In this document: piece after piece, positions 48,223-58,511 of the stretch
How positions within the stretch are numbered: position 1 is the first letter of the stretch
Layout of the letters: the number at the start of each line of letters is the position of its first letter
Source of the DNA: an uncultured Holophagaceae bacterium
GTDB lineage: Bacteria; Acidobacteriota; Holophagae; Holophagales; Holophagaceae
Assembly: GCA_903857495.1 (NCBI GenBank)
Contig: CAIOFF010000060.1
Coordinates: 1 to 64,000, forward strand
Direction of reading: 5' to 3'
DNA: 64,000 bases
Translations under genes and position numbers: made by a program
Notes under the pieces: model-generated
What the model was told of the DNA's origin: nothing
Database searches by the model: none
The model's input: the letters and a program-made list of their open reading frames with translations, nothing else

Positions 48223-50738
48223 GACCGCTTTCCGGCGATCCAGTTCAGCGCTTCCAGAGGCGTCATGCGGTTCAGGTCCAGGGCCTCCAGCTCGGCGCGG
48301 AGGCTGTCGGGTTCCACCTCGAACATCGGCAGGGCCGGCTGCGAAGCCATGGGGGGCCGGGGCGGCGCCTCCGGGGCCTGGGCCAGCAGGCGCTGCGCCT
48401 TCTGGATGACGGACTTGGGCAGCCCCGCCAGCCGCGCTACCTGGATGCCGTAGCTGCGGTCCGCGGGCCCCGGCGCCACGCGGTGGAGGAAGTGCAGCTG
48501 CTCCTCCCACTCCTGGACCTCCACGTGGAGGTTCTGGATCCGCGAGTCCTCGGCGAGCTTGGTCATCTCGAAGTAGTGCGTGGCGAACAGGGTGCGCGGC
48601 GCGCCGCCCTTCAGGTCTCGCAGGAACAGCGCAATGGCCTCGGCCAGGGCCAGGCCGTCCCGGGTGCTGGTGCCGCGGCCGATCTCGTCGAGGATCACCA
48701 GGCTGGCAGCCGTGGCCTGGTTGAGGATCCGGGCCGTCTCGGTCATCTCGACCATGAAGGTGGACTGCCCCTTGGCCAGCTGGTCCGAGGCGCCGATGCG
48801 CGTGAAGATGCGGTCCACCAGGCCGAAGCGCATGAGCTCCGCGGGCACGAAGGAGCCGCTCTGGGCCAGCACCACCAGCAGGGCCGAGGTGCGCAGGAAG
48901 GTGGACTTGCCGCCCATGTTGGGTCCGGTCACCACGGCCATGGGCTGGGCGGCGCTGAACTGCAGGTCGTTGGGGATGCACTCGCGCCCCAGGCGGGCCT
49001 CCAGCATGGGATGCCGGGCCGAGACCAGGGTCAGCTCCCGGTCGTCGCCCAGCTCAGGCCGACTCCAGCCCGAGAGCCGCGCCCGCTCGGCCAGGGCCGC
49101 CAGCACATCCAGCGTGGCCACGGCGCGGGCCAGGCCGGTCAGGTCCGCGCGGTGCTCCAGCACCAGGGCCAGCAGGCGCTGGAACTGGACGGCCTCCAGG
49201 CGGGCCTGGTCGCTCTCGGCGCTCAGCAGCCGCTGCTCGAAGGCCACCAGCTTCTCGGTGGTGAAGCGCTCGGCGTTGGCCAGGGTCTGCTTGCGGAGGA
49301 AGTGGGCGGGCACCGCGCCCAGGTTCGACTTCGTGATCTCGAAGTAGTAGCCGAAGACCCGGTTGTACTTGATCTTCAGGCTCTGGATGCCGCTCAGGCG
49401 GCGCTCCTCTTCCTCCAGTTCCAGCATCACCTGCCGGGCGTCCCGGGCGAGGCGGCGGACGGCGTCCAGCTCGGGATCGACTCCCTCGCGGATGACGCCA
49501 CCCTTCTCCAGGTCCAGGGGGGGCGCTTCGGCCAAGCTCTGCTGGAGGTCCAGGAGCAGCTCTCCGCAGAGCGGCGTCTCCCCAGGCCAGAGGCCGAGCT
49601 CCGCCACCTCTGGAGCCCAGCCCTCGTCCTGCAGGCGGGCTGGCAATTTCTGAAGCACCGCAAGGCCGTCCCGCAGCTGACCCAGTTCGGGTGGCGAGGC
49701 GAGACCCAGGGCCACGCGGCCCAGCAGGCGGTCCAGGTCCGGCACCTGGGCGAGCAGCGTCTGGATGGGGCCCCGGCGGCGGTCCTCCGTGAGCCAGGCC
49801 ACCTGGGACCAGCGGCGCTCCAGGGTGCCGCGGTCCCGCAGCGGTTGTTCGAGCCAGCCCTTCAGCAGGCGGGAGCCCATGCGCGTGCGGCACTGGTCCA
49901 GCAGGGCCAGCAGCGACCCGGCGCGGCCGCCGTCCATGCCGTTGGCCAGCACCTCCAGGTGCCGGGCGCTGGTGGCGTCCAGCAGGGGCCCCGCGGCGCC
50001 CAGCTCCAGGCTCACGCCCTGCAGGTGCGCGGGCCGGCCCTTCTGGGTGGCCTCCACGTGATCCAGCAGCGCCGCCAGGGCGCCCAGGGCCGCGGGATAG
50101 GGATCCAGGCCCACGCCTTCCAGGTGCTGCCAGCCGAAGAAGGCCAGCACCTGCTGACGGGCCCGGGAGGCTTCGAAGCGCCAGGCCGGCAGCCGGGTGC
50201 GGGCCGCCTCCAGCTCCGCCAGCTCCGGCGCGCCCTCGGCCAGGATCAGCTCCTGGGGAGCGAGCCGCTCCAGGGTGGCGTGGAGGGCCTCGCCACCCTC
50301 ACCGGGGATCACCCGCAGGGCCCCCGAGGCCAGCTGCAGCAGCGCCAGCCCCCAGGCCGGCCCCACACGATGCAGGGCACAGAGCCACCGGGCGTCGTCA
50401 TCCAGCCAGGTGCCGGGGGTGATGATGCGCTTGATGGCCCTGGGCAGCAGGCCCTTCACGTCCTCGGCCTTGGCCGTGGGCTCGGCGATGGCCGCGGAGA
50501 AGCCCGCGGCCAGCAGCTTGGGCAGGTAGGACTCCAGGGCGAAGTGGGGCACCCCGCACATGGCCGTCTCGGCCTCGGTGCCCTTGCCGCGCTGGGTGAG
50601 GGCGATCTCCATGACCGGCGCGGCCCGCACGGCGTCCTCCCCGATGAGCTCGTAGAAGTCCCCCATGCGCGTCAGCAGGATGGCGTCGCCCGCCTCGCGC
50701 TTGAGGCCCGCGATCTGCTGCATCATCGGGGTGGACAT
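48219..50738 (-). CDS. mutS: DNA mismatch repair protein MutS
   Basis: An 839-aa MutS starting at the ATG at 50738 (MSTPMMQQIAGLK). The longer frame runs into the dispersed repeat, so it is not used. The mismatch-recognition motif is DFYEL (Phe28, Glu30). The connector and lever domains follow. The C-terminal ATPase has GPNMGGKSTF (Walker A) and ILDEIGRGTSTRDG, and ends with a helix-turn-helix. It recognises mismatches and recruits MutL. It is coupled to the flavin-binding gene by a GTGA overlap. Confidence 0.95.
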   Translation of the reverse strand: MSTPMMQQIAGLKREAGDAILLTRMGDFYELIGEDAVRAAPVMEIALTQRGKGTEAETAMCGVPHFALESYLPKLLAAGFSAAIAEPTAKAEDVKGLLPRAIKRIITPGTWLDDDARWLCALHRVGPAWGLALLQLASGALRVIPGEGGEALHATLERLAPQELILAEGAPELAELEAARTRLPAWRFEASRARQQVLAFFGWQHLEGVGLDPYPAALGALAALLDHVEATQKGRPAHLQGVSLELGAAGPLLDATSARHLEVLANGMDGGRAGSLLALLDQCRTRMGSRLLKGWLEQPLRDRGTLERRWSQVAWLTEDRRRGPIQTLLAQVPDLDRLLGRVALGLASPPELGQLRDGLAVLQKLPARLQDEGWAPEVAELGLWPGETPLCGELLLDLQQSLAEAPPLDLEKGGVIREGVDPELDAVRRLARDARQVMLELEEEERRLSGIQSLKIKYNRVFGYYFEITKSNLGAVPAHFLRKQTLANAERFTTEKLVAFEQRLLSAESDQARLEAVQFQRLLALVLEHRADLTGLARAVATLDVLAALAERARLSGWSRPELGDDRELTLVSARHPMLEARLGRECIPNDLQFSAAQPMAVVTGPNMGGKSTFLRTSALLVVLAQSGSFVPAELMRFGLVDRIFTRIGASDQLAKGQSTFMVEMTETARILNQATAASLVILDEIGRGTSTRDGLALAEAIALFLRDLKGGAPRTLFATHYFEMTKLAEDSRIQNLHVEVQEWEEQLHFLHRVAPGPADRSYGIQVARLAGLPKSVIQKAQRLLAQAPEAPPRPPMASQPALPMFEVEPDSLRAELEALDLNRMTPLEALNWIAGKRS

Positions 50739-50792
50739 GGAAACCACATGATTCGAGGGAGCCTGCCAGGACGGCTCCAGGTGAAAAGCTGG

Positions 50793-50944
50793 AACCACAG
50801 ATTACGCAGATTGCGCAGATTGGCCGAGGGCCAAGGCAGAGGCGCCCGCCCAGAGACCCCGACGGACCATGGGGTGCTGCGCAGAATTCATGAAGCGGGC
50901 TGAATCGGTAGCTTCCTCTGCGTCATCAGCGCCATCTGCGGTTT
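50793..50944. repeat. Dispersed inverted repeat of a 9-nt motif, copy 2
   Basis: The left arm has AACCACAGAT, TACGCAGAT and TGCGCAGAT (50793-50820). The right arm (50916-50944) is inverted and on the minus strand reads AACCGCAGAT and then GGCGCTGAT and GACGCAGAG in 9-base steps. Both arms begin with AACC, and about 95 bases separate them. Confidence 0.7.
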
Positions 50945-50980
50945 CAATCTGTCGCCGGAGGGTGGCGTAGGATAGGGGGC

Positions 50981-52072
50981 ATGGAACGCGTGGAATGTGT
51001 GGTCATCGGTGCCGGCGTGGTGGGCTTGGCCCTGGCGCGGGAGCTGGCCCTGCGGGGGCGTGAGGTGGTGGTGCTCGAGGCGGAGGACCGGGTCGGCACG
51101 GGGATCAGCTCCCGCAACAGCGAGGTCATCCACGCCGGCATCTACTACCCTACGGGTTCGCTCAGGGCCCGCCTCTGCGTGGCGGGCAACCGGGCGCTCT
51201 ACGCCTTCTGCGCGGCCCATGGGGTGGCCCACCGGCGCTGCGGCAAGCTCATCGTGGCCGCGGACGAGCGCGACCTGCCAGCCCTGGAGCGCATCCGCGC
51301 CCAGGCCGAAGCCAACGGCGTGCCCGACCTCCGCTGGCTGACCGCGGCCGAGGCCCTGGCCCTCGAGCCCCGCCTGCGCTGCCAGGGGGCCCTGCACTCC
51401 GAGGGCACGGGCATCCTCGACAGCCACGGCCTCATGCGCGCCCTGCGGCTCGATGCTGAGACCCACGGCGCCGCGGTGGTGCTGAAGAGCCCGGTCCTGG
51501 GCGGACGGCGGACAGCCGAGGGGCTGGAGGTCCGCGTTGGCGGGGACGAGTCCATGACCCTCCTCGCAGACCAGGTCTTCAACGCCGCAGGCCTCGGCGC
51601 CCAGCGCGTGGCGCAGGGCTTCGAGGGCCTCCGCCCCGGCAGCGTCCCGGCCCTGCACCTGGCCAAGGGCAACTATTACAGCCTGGTGGGGACGGCGCCC
51701 TTCTCCCGGCTGGTCTACCCCATTCCCTCTCAGGGCGGCCTGGGCGTGCACCTCACCCTGGACCTGGGCGGCCAGGCCCGGTTCGGCCCCGACGTGGAGT
51801 GGACCGATCGGGAGGACTACGGTGTGGACCCACGCCGGGCCGACGGCTTCTATGCCGAGATCCGCCGCTACTGGCCCGGCCTGCCGGACGGGGCGCTCCA
51901 GCCCGCCTACGCCGGCATCCGGCCCAAGATCCATGGTCCCGGAGCGCCCACCCCGGACTTCGTCCTCCAGCGCGACGACGCCCATGGCCTGCCCGGGCTG
52001 GTGAACCTCTTCGGCATCGAAAGCCCAGGCCTCACCGCCTGCCTGGCCCTGGCGGAGGAGGTGGCGGGCTGA
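50981..52072 (+). CDS. LhgO-like FAD-dependent oxidoreductase (L-2-hydroxyglutarate oxidase family)
   Basis: A 363-aa DAO-family flavoprotein. The FAD motif is [20 protein letters not shown] (about 7-26), followed by [34 protein letters not shown], the LhgO signature with the flavin-linking His region. Conserved [12 protein letters not shown] and LHLAKGNYY also match. It likely oxidises L-2-hydroxyglutarate or a similar hydroxy acid and passes electrons to quinone. The next gene follows after 17 bases. Confidence 0.88.
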   Translation: MERVECVVIGAGVVGLALARELALRGREVVVLEAEDRVGTGISSRNSEVIHAGIYYPTGSLRARLCVAGNRALYAFCAAHGVAHRRCGKLIVAADERDLPALERIRAQAEANGVPDLRWLTAAEALALEPRLRCQGALHSEGTGILDSHGLMRALRLDAETHGAAVVLKSPVLGGRRTAEGLEVRVGGDESMTLLADQVFNAAGLGAQRVAQGFEGLRPGSVPALHLAKGNYYSLVGTAPFSRLVYPIPSQGGLGVHLTLDLGGQARFGPDVEWTDREDYGVDPRRADGFYAEIRRYWPGLPDGALQPAYAGIRPKIHGPGAPTPDFVLQRDDAHGLPGLVNLFGIESPGLTACLALAEEVAG

Positions 52073-52089
52073 TCGGGCTACCCTGGGGC

Positions 52090-53325
52090 ATGGATGTCGC
52101 CCAGCCTGCCCCTGCCCAGTCCACCGAGCCGCCGGAGATCGCCCTCTGCCTGGAGCTGGGCCGGGCCTACCAGGCCTATGGCATTCCCGCCCACCGCTTC
52201 GAGGACGCCCTGGGCCGCATTGCGCAGCGCCTTGGCCTGGAGGGCCAGTTCTTCGCGCTGCCCACGGCCTTCTTCGCCACGCTCGGGAAGGATGGGAAGA
52301 GCTGGACCTTCATCCAGCGCAGCCCCTCGGGGGACGTCAACCTGGCCAAGCTTTCGGACCTGCAGGACACCACCGACGCCCTCATCGCCGGCAGCCTGTC
52401 CACCAGCGAGGCCCGCGACCGCGTGCGGGAGATCCTCGCCGGGCCGGATCGCTGGGGCGCCCTCCTGACGGTGCTCTGCTTTGGCCTGGGCTCGGCACCC
52501 GCCGCGGTGTTCTTCGGGGGCGGGTGGCGGGAGCTGCTCCTGACCGCCGTGCTCGGCAGCCTGGTGGGCACGCTGGCGGTCCTGCTGGGACGGCGATCCG
52601 GGCCGACGCAGCTGCTCTATCCCCTGGCGGGCGCCCTCGTGGGTTTCCTCGCGCTGGCCGCGGCCTACCGGTTCCCCCAGGTCTCCCCGCAGGTGCTCAC
52701 CCTGGGCGGACTCATCGTCCTGATCCCGGGCCTGCGCCTGGTGGTGTCCATGAACGAGCTGGCCACGGGCAACCTGGTGGCGGGCACGGCCCGGCTGGTG
52801 GACGCGGGCATGACCTTCCTCTCGCTGGGCTTCGGCGTGGCCCTGGGTCAGCGCCTCGCCGCGCCCCTGCTGGACCGGGCCCTGCTGGGCGTCCCCCTGC
52901 CCCTGCCCGCCTGGGTCCTGCTGCCGACCCTGCTGCTCGCGGCCGCGGCCTTCATGGTGATCTTCAAGGCCCGGCCTGCGGACCTGCCCTGGATTTTCGC
53001 CGCCTGTGCCCTGGCCTTCTATGGCTCCCGGCTGGGCGCCACCCTGCTGGGATCCCAGTTCGGCGTGGGGCTGGGCGCCTTCGCCCTGGGCCTGGCCAGC
53101 AACCTCTTCACCCGCATCCGACGCCACCCGTCCGCGGTGACCCTGCTGCCGGGACTGGTGGTGCTGGTGCCCGGTGGCCTCGGCTTCAAGGGCCTCGAGT
53201 TCATCATCCAGAAGCAGCTGGTGCTGGGACTCGACACCGCCTTCCAGGCCCTCTTCGTGGCCATCGCCCTGCTCATGGGCCTGCTGCTGGCGCAGGTCGC
53301 CGTCCATCCCCGCACCGCACTCTGA
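52090..53325 (+). CDS. ThrE-like threonine/serine exporter family protein
   Basis: A 411-aa protein from the ATG at 52090. The N-terminal ThrE domain is cytoplasmic and soluble (about 1-125), including LELGRAYQAYGIPAHRFE and FFALPTAFFATLG. About ten TM helices follow, in two five-helix bundles with GGLIVLIPGLRLVVSMNELATGNLVAG and the later PGLVVLVPGGLGFKGLE. This combined arrangement corresponds to full-length ThrE. Export of threonine, serine or similar metabolites is the family role. Confidence 0.85.
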   Translation: MDVAQPAPAQSTEPPEIALCLELGRAYQAYGIPAHRFEDALGRIAQRLGLEGQFFALPTAFFATLGKDGKSWTFIQRSPSGDVNLAKLSDLQDTTDALIAGSLSTSEARDRVREILAGPDRWGALLTVLCFGLGSAPAAVFFGGGWRELLLTAVLGSLVGTLAVLLGRRSGPTQLLYPLAGALVGFLALAAAYRFPQVSPQVLTLGGLIVLIPGLRLVVSMNELATGNLVAGTARLVDAGMTFLSLGFGVALGQRLAAPLLDRALLGVPLPLPAWVLLPTLLLAAAAFMVIFKARPADLPWIFAACALAFYGSRLGATLLGSQFGVGLGAFALGLASNLFTRIRRHPSAVTLLPGLVVLVPGGLGFKGLEFIIQKQLVLGLDTAFQALFVAIALLMGLLLAQVAVHPRTAL

Positions 53326-53401
53326 AGCCAATCCACAAAGTCTGCCGGATCCAGGCCCGTGCCCGAATTGTTAGGCCCCGATTACCTCGAAAAAGAAATT
53401 G

Positions 53402-53473
53402 ACCACAAAGGGCACAAAGAACACAAAAAGGGCACCAGGTTCTACCTTTGTGCCCTTTGTGTTCTTTGTGGTT
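53402..53473. repeat. Dispersed inverted repeat of a 9-nt motif, copy 3
   Basis: ACCACAAAG (53402-53410) matches CTTTGTGGT (53464-53472) in inverse. Between them the arms continue in 9-base units (GGCACAAAG, AACACAAAA), with matching units on the right arm in swapped order. It lies between the exporter and peptidase genes and could also terminate transcription. Confidence 0.75.
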
Positions 53474-53494
53474 AAAAAATCTTTTTTATTGTGG

Positions 53495-54202
53495 TTACCG
53501 CGTGATTGTAGATGCCTCACCGTCCTCGTGCAGGAGGCGGTCGAGGTCTTTCCAGCTGAGGGAGAAGCGCCCGTGGTGGCCCCAGTCCGGCCCCCAGGAG
53601 TTGATGGCCCAGACGCGCTGCAGCTCGGCATCCACCCCCAGCAGCTCGAAGGCGTGACCGCCGCGGGGCTGACCGGCCAGCTTGACGAAGCCCTTGGCAT
53701 CCGGCTTGTCGAAGCCCTCATACCAGTTGACCCCCACCTCCACGGGACCCAGGGTGGACAGGGTCTTCAGGACATCGTCCAGCCCGAAGCACCAGTGGTA
53801 GCCCGTGGCGTAGCCGAGGTCCCTCAGTGCCTTCATGGCGCCGAGCACCGTGGAGCCTGTGTCCTTGGGCGGCCAGGCCCCCGTGATGACGTCATCGCGG
53901 GTGGCCTGGCTGTAGACCTTCCGCGCCAGGGCTTCGGTATAGCGGGCTCCCTTCTGCTTGTAGGGGGCCGTGCAGATCACCCCCACGGCGCCGTTGCCCG
54001 TGCAGGAGCCGAGCTCGCCCTGATCGAAGGCCGCCAGGGTGCGCTCCCAGGTCCGGGTCACGATCTTCGCCCCCTTGGCCAAGGGCACGGGAAAGGCCCG
54101 GCTGCGCTCGTCAAAGTGCAGGTGCCGCCCTAGCCGACCCCCGTGCTTGGAGGGATGTTCGGGGATCAGCCCGATGCGATGGGGGTTGGATGAGTCGGGC
54201 AT
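53495..54202 (-). CDS. Papain-family (C1) cysteine peptidase, no propeptide
   Basis: A 235-aa protein. The catalytic triad is visible: Cys67 in QGELGSCTGN (oxyanion Gln61), His183 in GGHAFELLG and Asn201 in AINSWGPDW. There is no signal peptide and no inhibitory prodomain, so it is either cytoplasmic or exported by an unusual route. The first 55 residues are basic and unstructured-looking. Bacterial C1 peptidases of this kind are sometimes effectors or self-processing domains. There is no toxin or secretion gene nearby. The start uses ATG 54202. Confidence 0.85.
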   Translation of the reverse strand: MPDSSNPHRIGLIPEHPSKHGGRLGRHLHFDERSRAFPVPLAKGAKIVTRTWERTLAAFDQGELGSCTGNGAVGVICTAPYKQKGARYTEALARKVYSQATRDDVITGAWPPKDTGSTVLGAMKALRDLGYATGYHWCFGLDDVLKTLSTLGPVEVGVNWYEGFDKPDAKGFVKLAGQPRGGHAFELLGVDAELQRVWAINSWGPDWGHHGRFSLSWKDLDRLLHEDGEASTITR

Positions 54203-54281
54203 GGTTGCCTCCGGGGATTCGATCGGGGAGGGGCTGGATCGAATGGCATCAAGCTAGCCTATGCCTTACAAATGTCAATGG

Positions 54282-54320
54282 ATGTCCAAGAATTATCTGA
54301 AAAATACGTTTGTTGGACAT
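54282..54320. promoter_or_regulatory. 8-bp inverted repeat upstream of clpB
   Basis: ATGTCCAA (54282-54289) and TTGGACAT (54313-54320) form a perfect inverted pair 23 bases apart in an AT-rich region, about 110 bases upstream of clpB. It may be an operator for heat-shock control, but this is inference. No CIRCE element was seen. Confidence 0.35.
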
Positions 54321-54431
54321 TTTTTGGAATCTATAAATAATTGGCATTTTGGGTTTGTTAGATTAGAAATTAGAAGAAAATTTTAGTGCATCCAAGTCAT
54401 ATTTGCCCCATCCTGGTGACCGAGGTGTTCC

Positions 54432-57005
54432 ATGTCCCTCCTTCCCTTCACCCAGAAAGCCAACGACGCGCTGGTGGCGGCGCAGCAGCGGGCCGTCCGG
54501 GACCAGCACCCGGAGCTCGTCCCCCAGCACCTGTTCAACACCCTACTCGCCCCGGAGGCGGGCCTCCGACCGCTGCTGGAGCGGGCCGGACTGAGCCCGG
54601 AGTCCGTCCAGGGCCTGGCGGATGCGGCCGAAGAGCTGGTTGCCCGGCTGCCCCGGGCCGTGGGGGGTGCCGAGCCCCAGGTGGGTCCCGCCTTCCGGCA
54701 CTTCCTGGAGGTGGCCAGCGACACCGGTCGGGGCCTGGGCGACCGCTTCCTGGCCACGGACGCCCTCCTGCTGGCCCTGGCCAACGCCCACACGGACGCC
54801 AAGCAGGCCCTGGAGCGCTTCGGCCTGGACCGGAAGACGCTGGAGGCGGCCATCCGCGAGGTCCGCAAGGGTTCCCGGGTGGAGGACGAGAAGGCCGAGG
54901 AGAAGTTCGCCGCCCTGGAGAAGTACGCCAAGGACTATTCGGCCCTGGCCGCCGCGGGCAAGCTCGATCCGGTCATCGGCCGGGAAGATGAGGTCCGCCG
55001 CATCCTCCAGGTGCTCTCCCGGCGCACCAAGAACAATCCGGTGCTCATCGGCGAGCCCGGTGTCGGCAAGACTGCCATCGTGGAGGGTCTGGCCCAGCGC
55101 ATCTACAAGAACGATGTCCCCGAGAGCCTCAAGGGCCTGCGGGTCATGGGCCTGGACATGGGGGCCCTGGTGGCCGGCACCCAGTATCGCGGCCAGTTCG
55201 AGGAGCGCCTGAAGGGCGTCATCCAGGAGATCGAAAAGGCCGCGGGCCAGATCGTGCTGTTCATCGACGAGTTGCACCTGCTGGTGGGCGCCGGCGCCGT
55301 CCAGGGGGGCATGGACGCGGCCAACCTGCTCAAACCCGCCCTCGCCCGGGGCGAGCTGCGCTGCATCGGCGCCACCACCCTGGACGAGTACCGGAAGTAC
55401 ATCGAGAAGGACGCGGCCCTGGAGCGCCGCTTCCAGCCTGTGTTCGTGGAGGAGCCGGACGTGGAGGACGCCATCTCCATCCTGCGCGGCCTCAAGGAGC
55501 GCTACGAACTGCACCACGGGGTGCGCATCCAGGACTCAGCCCTGGTGGCCGCCGCCCAGCTGAGCCACCGCTACATTCCGGATCGCTTCCTGCCGGACAA
55601 GGCTGTGGACCTCATGGACGAGGCCGCCAGCGCCGTACGAATCCAGCTGGACAGCCGCCCCGAGTCCATCGACGCACGGGAGCGCCGGGTGATGCAGCTG
55701 CAGATGGAGCGGCACTCCCTCACCAAGGAGAAGGATTCGGCCAGCCGCGCCCGCCTCGCGGAGCTCGACAAGGAGCTGGCGGAGCTGAACGAAGAGCTGG
55801 GCGGCCTGCGCGCCCAGTGGGAGAACGAGAAGAAGGACATCGAAGGCGCCCGGAGCCTCCAGAAGAAGCTGGACGACCTGCGCAGCGAGCACGAACAGGC
55901 CAAGACGAAGGGCGACTACGAGCGCGCCTCGCGGCTGGAATACGGGGAGATCCCCACCCTGGAGAAGCAGCTGGCCACGGCCTCCCCGCGGGAGAGCGCC
56001 ATGCTCCGCCTGGAGGTGGGTGAGGCCGACATCGCCGCCATCGTCAGCCGCTGGACCGGCGTCCCCGTGAGCCGGATCCTCGAGGGCGAGGTGGAGAAGC
56101 TGCTGCGCATGGAGACCCGGCTCCGGGAGCGGGTGGTGGGCCAGGATCCAGCCCTGACAGCCATCTCCGACGCCCTCCGCCGCAACCGGGCGGGCCTCAG
56201 CGACCCCAAGCGCCCCATCGGCAGCTTCCTCTTCCTGGGCCCCACGGGCGTAGGCAAGACCGAGGTGGCCCGGGCCCTGGCGGAGTTCCTCTTCGACGAC
56301 GAGAACGCCCTGGTCCGCATCGACATGAGCGAGTTCACCCACGAGGCCGACGCCACCCGCCTCATCGGCGCCGCGCCCGGCTACATCGGCTACGAGGAGG
56401 GCGGCCGCCTCACGGAGGCCATCCGCCGCCGCCCCTACGCCGTCATCCTCCTGGACGAGATGGAGAAGGCCCACCCCCGGATCTTCGACCTCTTCCTGCA
56501 GGTGCTGGAGGACGGCCGCCTCACGGACGGCCAGGGCCGCACCGTGAACTTCCGCAACAGCGTGGTGCTCATGACCACCAACCTCGGCAGCCAGGCCATC
56601 TTCGACGCGGGCGGCGACCCCTCCAAAGCCGAGGAGGAGATCCAGGCCGCCCTCCACGGACACTTCCGCCCGGAGTTCCTGAACCGCCTGGACGAGGTGG
56701 TGCTGTTCCGCTCCCTGTCCAAGGAGGACATGAAGGCCGTGGCCCGCATCCAGCTCCGCCGGGTAGAGGGTCTCCTGCAGGCCCAGCGCCTGGGCCTCGA
56801 GGTGCCCCAGGCGGCCCTGGACTGGCTGGCGGAGGAGGGCTTTGACCCCCACTTTGGAGCCCGCCCCCTCAAGCGGCTCATCCAGCAGGTGGTCGTCAAC
56901 CCCCTATCCCGCCAGGTCCTCCAGGGGCTCCTCCAGCCCGGGGACATCGCCCGCCTCGAGGTCCGCGACGGCCAGCTCCTCGTCGAGGTCGAGGCCGTCC
57001 AGTAG
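54432..57005 (+). CDS. clpB: ATP-dependent chaperone ClpB
   Basis: An 857-aa protein of the usual ClpB length. The N-terminal Clp_N domain spans about 1-145. The first AAA+ domain has GEPGVGKT at 207-214. The coiled-coil M domain (about 400-530) contains [17 protein letters not shown] and [10 protein letters not shown]. The second AAA+ domain starts near 545, with GPTGVGKTE near 600 and a C-terminal AAA lid ending [15 protein letters not shown]. It disaggregates proteins with DnaK/DnaJ. The M domain separates it from ClpA/ClpC. Confidence 0.95.
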   Translation: MSLLPFTQKANDALVAAQQRAVRDQHPELVPQHLFNTLLAPEAGLRPLLERAGLSPESVQGLADAAEELVARLPRAVGGAEPQVGPAFRHFLEVASDTGRGLGDRFLATDALLLALANAHTDAKQALERFGLDRKTLEAAIREVRKGSRVEDEKAEEKFAALEKYAKDYSALAAAGKLDPVIGREDEVRRILQVLSRRTKNNPVLIGEPGVGKTAIVEGLAQRIYKNDVPESLKGLRVMGLDMGALVAGTQYRGQFEERLKGVIQEIEKAAGQIVLFIDELHLLVGAGAVQGGMDAANLLKPALARGELRCIGATTLDEYRKYIEKDAALERRFQPVFVEEPDVEDAISILRGLKERYELHHGVRIQDSALVAAAQLSHRYIPDRFLPDKAVDLMDEAASAVRIQLDSRPESIDARERRVMQLQMERHSLTKEKDSASRARLAELDKELAELNEELGGLRAQWENEKKDIEGARSLQKKLDDLRSEHEQAKTKGDYERASRLEYGEIPTLEKQLATASPRESAMLRLEVGEADIAAIVSRWTGVPVSRILEGEVEKLLRMETRLRERVVGQDPALTAISDALRRNRAGLSDPKRPIGSFLFLGPTGVGKTEVARALAEFLFDDENALVRIDMSEFTHEADATRLIGAAPGYIGYEEGGRLTEAIRRRPYAVILLDEMEKAHPRIFDLFLQVLEDGRLTDGQGRTVNFRNSVVLMTTNLGSQAIFDAGGDPSKAEEEIQAALHGHFRPEFLNRLDEVVLFRSLSKEDMKAVARIQLRRVEGLLQAQRLGLEVPQAALDWLAEEGFDPHFGARPLKRLIQQVVVNPLSRQVLQGLLQPGDIARLEVRDGQLLVEVEAVQ

Positions 57006-57077
57006 GCGCCCTTGCCCCCGCCGAAACTTTCCCACCTCACCTGCCCATCCGATGAGATCGGGGTAGCTGGAGTCGGC

Positions 57078-58511
57078 GTGTCCCTTTCCCCCCCCATCCC
57101 CATCCTGATCGTGGATGACGAAGCCGACCTGCGGGACCTCCTGGTGGAGGCCCTCCAGGACCAGGGCTACGCCGCCGTGGGCGCCGAGGGCGGAGCCCAG
57201 GCCCTGGCGCTGGTGCAGAAGCAGCACTTTCCGGTGATCTTCACGGACCTGAACATGCCCGGCGGGCTGTCCGGCCTGGAGTTGCTCCGGGCGGTCCACG
57301 AGGTGGACCCGCGCAGCATGGGCATCCTGATGACGGGCTATGCCACCACGGAATCCGCCATCCAGGCTCTCAAGCGCGGCGCCTACGACTTCATCCAGAA
57401 GCCCTTCAAGCTGGCTGAGATCGAGGCCGGCCTCGAGCGGGCCCTGGAGCACTACCGGCTGGTCCGGGAGAACGAGGAATACCAGCAGAACCTGGAGCGC
57501 ATGGTGGAGGCCCGCACCCAGGAGATCCTGGGGCTGAAGAACGACATCGAGCGGCTCTTCGAGGGCTTCGTGAACGCCTCCGTGACGGCCATCGAGGCCC
57601 GGGACCCCAGCACCTCCGGCCACTCCAGCCGCGTGGCAGACCTCACCGTGGGCCTGGCCGAAGCGGTGAACAGCACCCCCAACGGAACCTATGGCGCCCT
57701 CCACTTCAACCCCATCCAGATCCGCGAGATCCGCTACGCCAGCCTGCTCCACGACTTCGGCAAGGTCGGCGTGCGGGAGCAGGTGCTGGTGAAGGCCAAG
57801 AAGATCGAGGGCGAGCGCCTGGAGAGCATCTACCAGCGGCTGCACCAGCGGACCCTCGAGGCCATGCGGGACGGCCTGCTGGAAGCCTGGAGCAAGGGCA
57901 GCACCTTCGACCACGACACCGTAGGCGCCCTGCTCCGGGGGCAGGACGAGGAGGCCCGGCGGCTCATGGAGCTGGTGCGGCGCAGCAACGAGCCGACGGT
58001 GCTGCCCCAGGAGGTCCTGCTGGAGCTGAACCTGCTGGAGGATCTCACCTACCAACACTGGTCCGGGGACCACCGGACACTCATCGATTCCCACGACATC
58101 AGCCTCCTGAGGATCGCCAAGGGGAGCCTCTCCGACGATGAGCGCGATGAGATCCAGAACCACGTGAGCTATACCTACAAGTTCCTGAGCCAGATTCCGT
58201 GGACCTCGGAGCTGGCGGGCGTTCCTGACATCGCCTGGGCCCACCACGAGCGGCTCAACGGGAAGGGCTACCCCCGGCAGCTCAAGGAACCGGACATCCC
58301 CGTGCAGAGCAAGCTCATGGCCGTCGCGGACGTCTACGACGCCCTGACCGCCGCGGATCGCCCCTACAAGGCCGCCGTGAGCGTGGAGCGCAGCCTGGAG
58401 ATCCTGGAGCAGGAGGCCAAGGTGAACCTGCTGGACACCGAGGTGCTCCGCATCTTCGTGGAAGCGCGCATCTATGACCGCACCACGGGTCAGAGCAGGA
58501 GTCCCCGATGA
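57078..58511 (+). CDS. Response regulator with HD-GYP c-di-GMP phosphodiesterase output
   Basis: A 477-aa protein from the GTG at 57078 behind a GGAG site; a TTG at 57012 would add 22 residues. The receiver domain (about 7-122) has acidic DDE at 13-15, phospho-acceptor Asp57 and Lys108. A linking coiled coil spans about 125-160. The HD-GYP domain has HD at 225-226, GK at 228-229, HHE at 389-391 and GKGYP at 395-399. The stretch between the HD and HHE motifs is about 160 residues, longer than usual. It should degrade cyclic di-GMP. No histidine kinase is adjacent. Confidence 0.88.
   Translation: MSLSPPIPILIVDDEADLRDLLVEALQDQGYAAVGAEGGAQALALVQKQHFPVIFTDLNMPGGLSGLELLRAVHEVDPRSMGILMTGYATTESAIQALKRGAYDFIQKPFKLAEIEAGLERALEHYRLVRENEEYQQNLERMVEARTQEILGLKNDIERLFEGFVNASVTAIEARDPSTSGHSSRVADLTVGLAEAVNSTPNGTYGALHFNPIQIREIRYASLLHDFGKVGVREQVLVKAKKIEGERLESIYQRLHQRTLEAMRDGLLEAWSKGSTFDHDTVGALLRGQDEEARRLMELVRRSNEPTVLPQEVLLELNLLEDLTYQHWSGDHRTLIDSHDISLLRIAKGSLSDDERDEIQNHVSYTYKFLSQIPWTSELAGVPDIAWAHHERLNGKGYPRQLKEPDIPVQSKLMAVADVYDALTAADRPYKAAVSVERSLEILEQEAKVNLLDTEVLRIFVEARIYDRTTGQSRSPR

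Noticed and set aside
53399..54133. 244-aa plus-strand ORF starting in the inverted repeat
   Set aside because: Its start TTKGTKNTK is a translation of the repeat, and the rest is antisense to the peptidase gene.
54203..54431. CIRCE element before clpB
   Set aside because: No TTAGCACTC-N9-GAGTGCTAA sequence is present.
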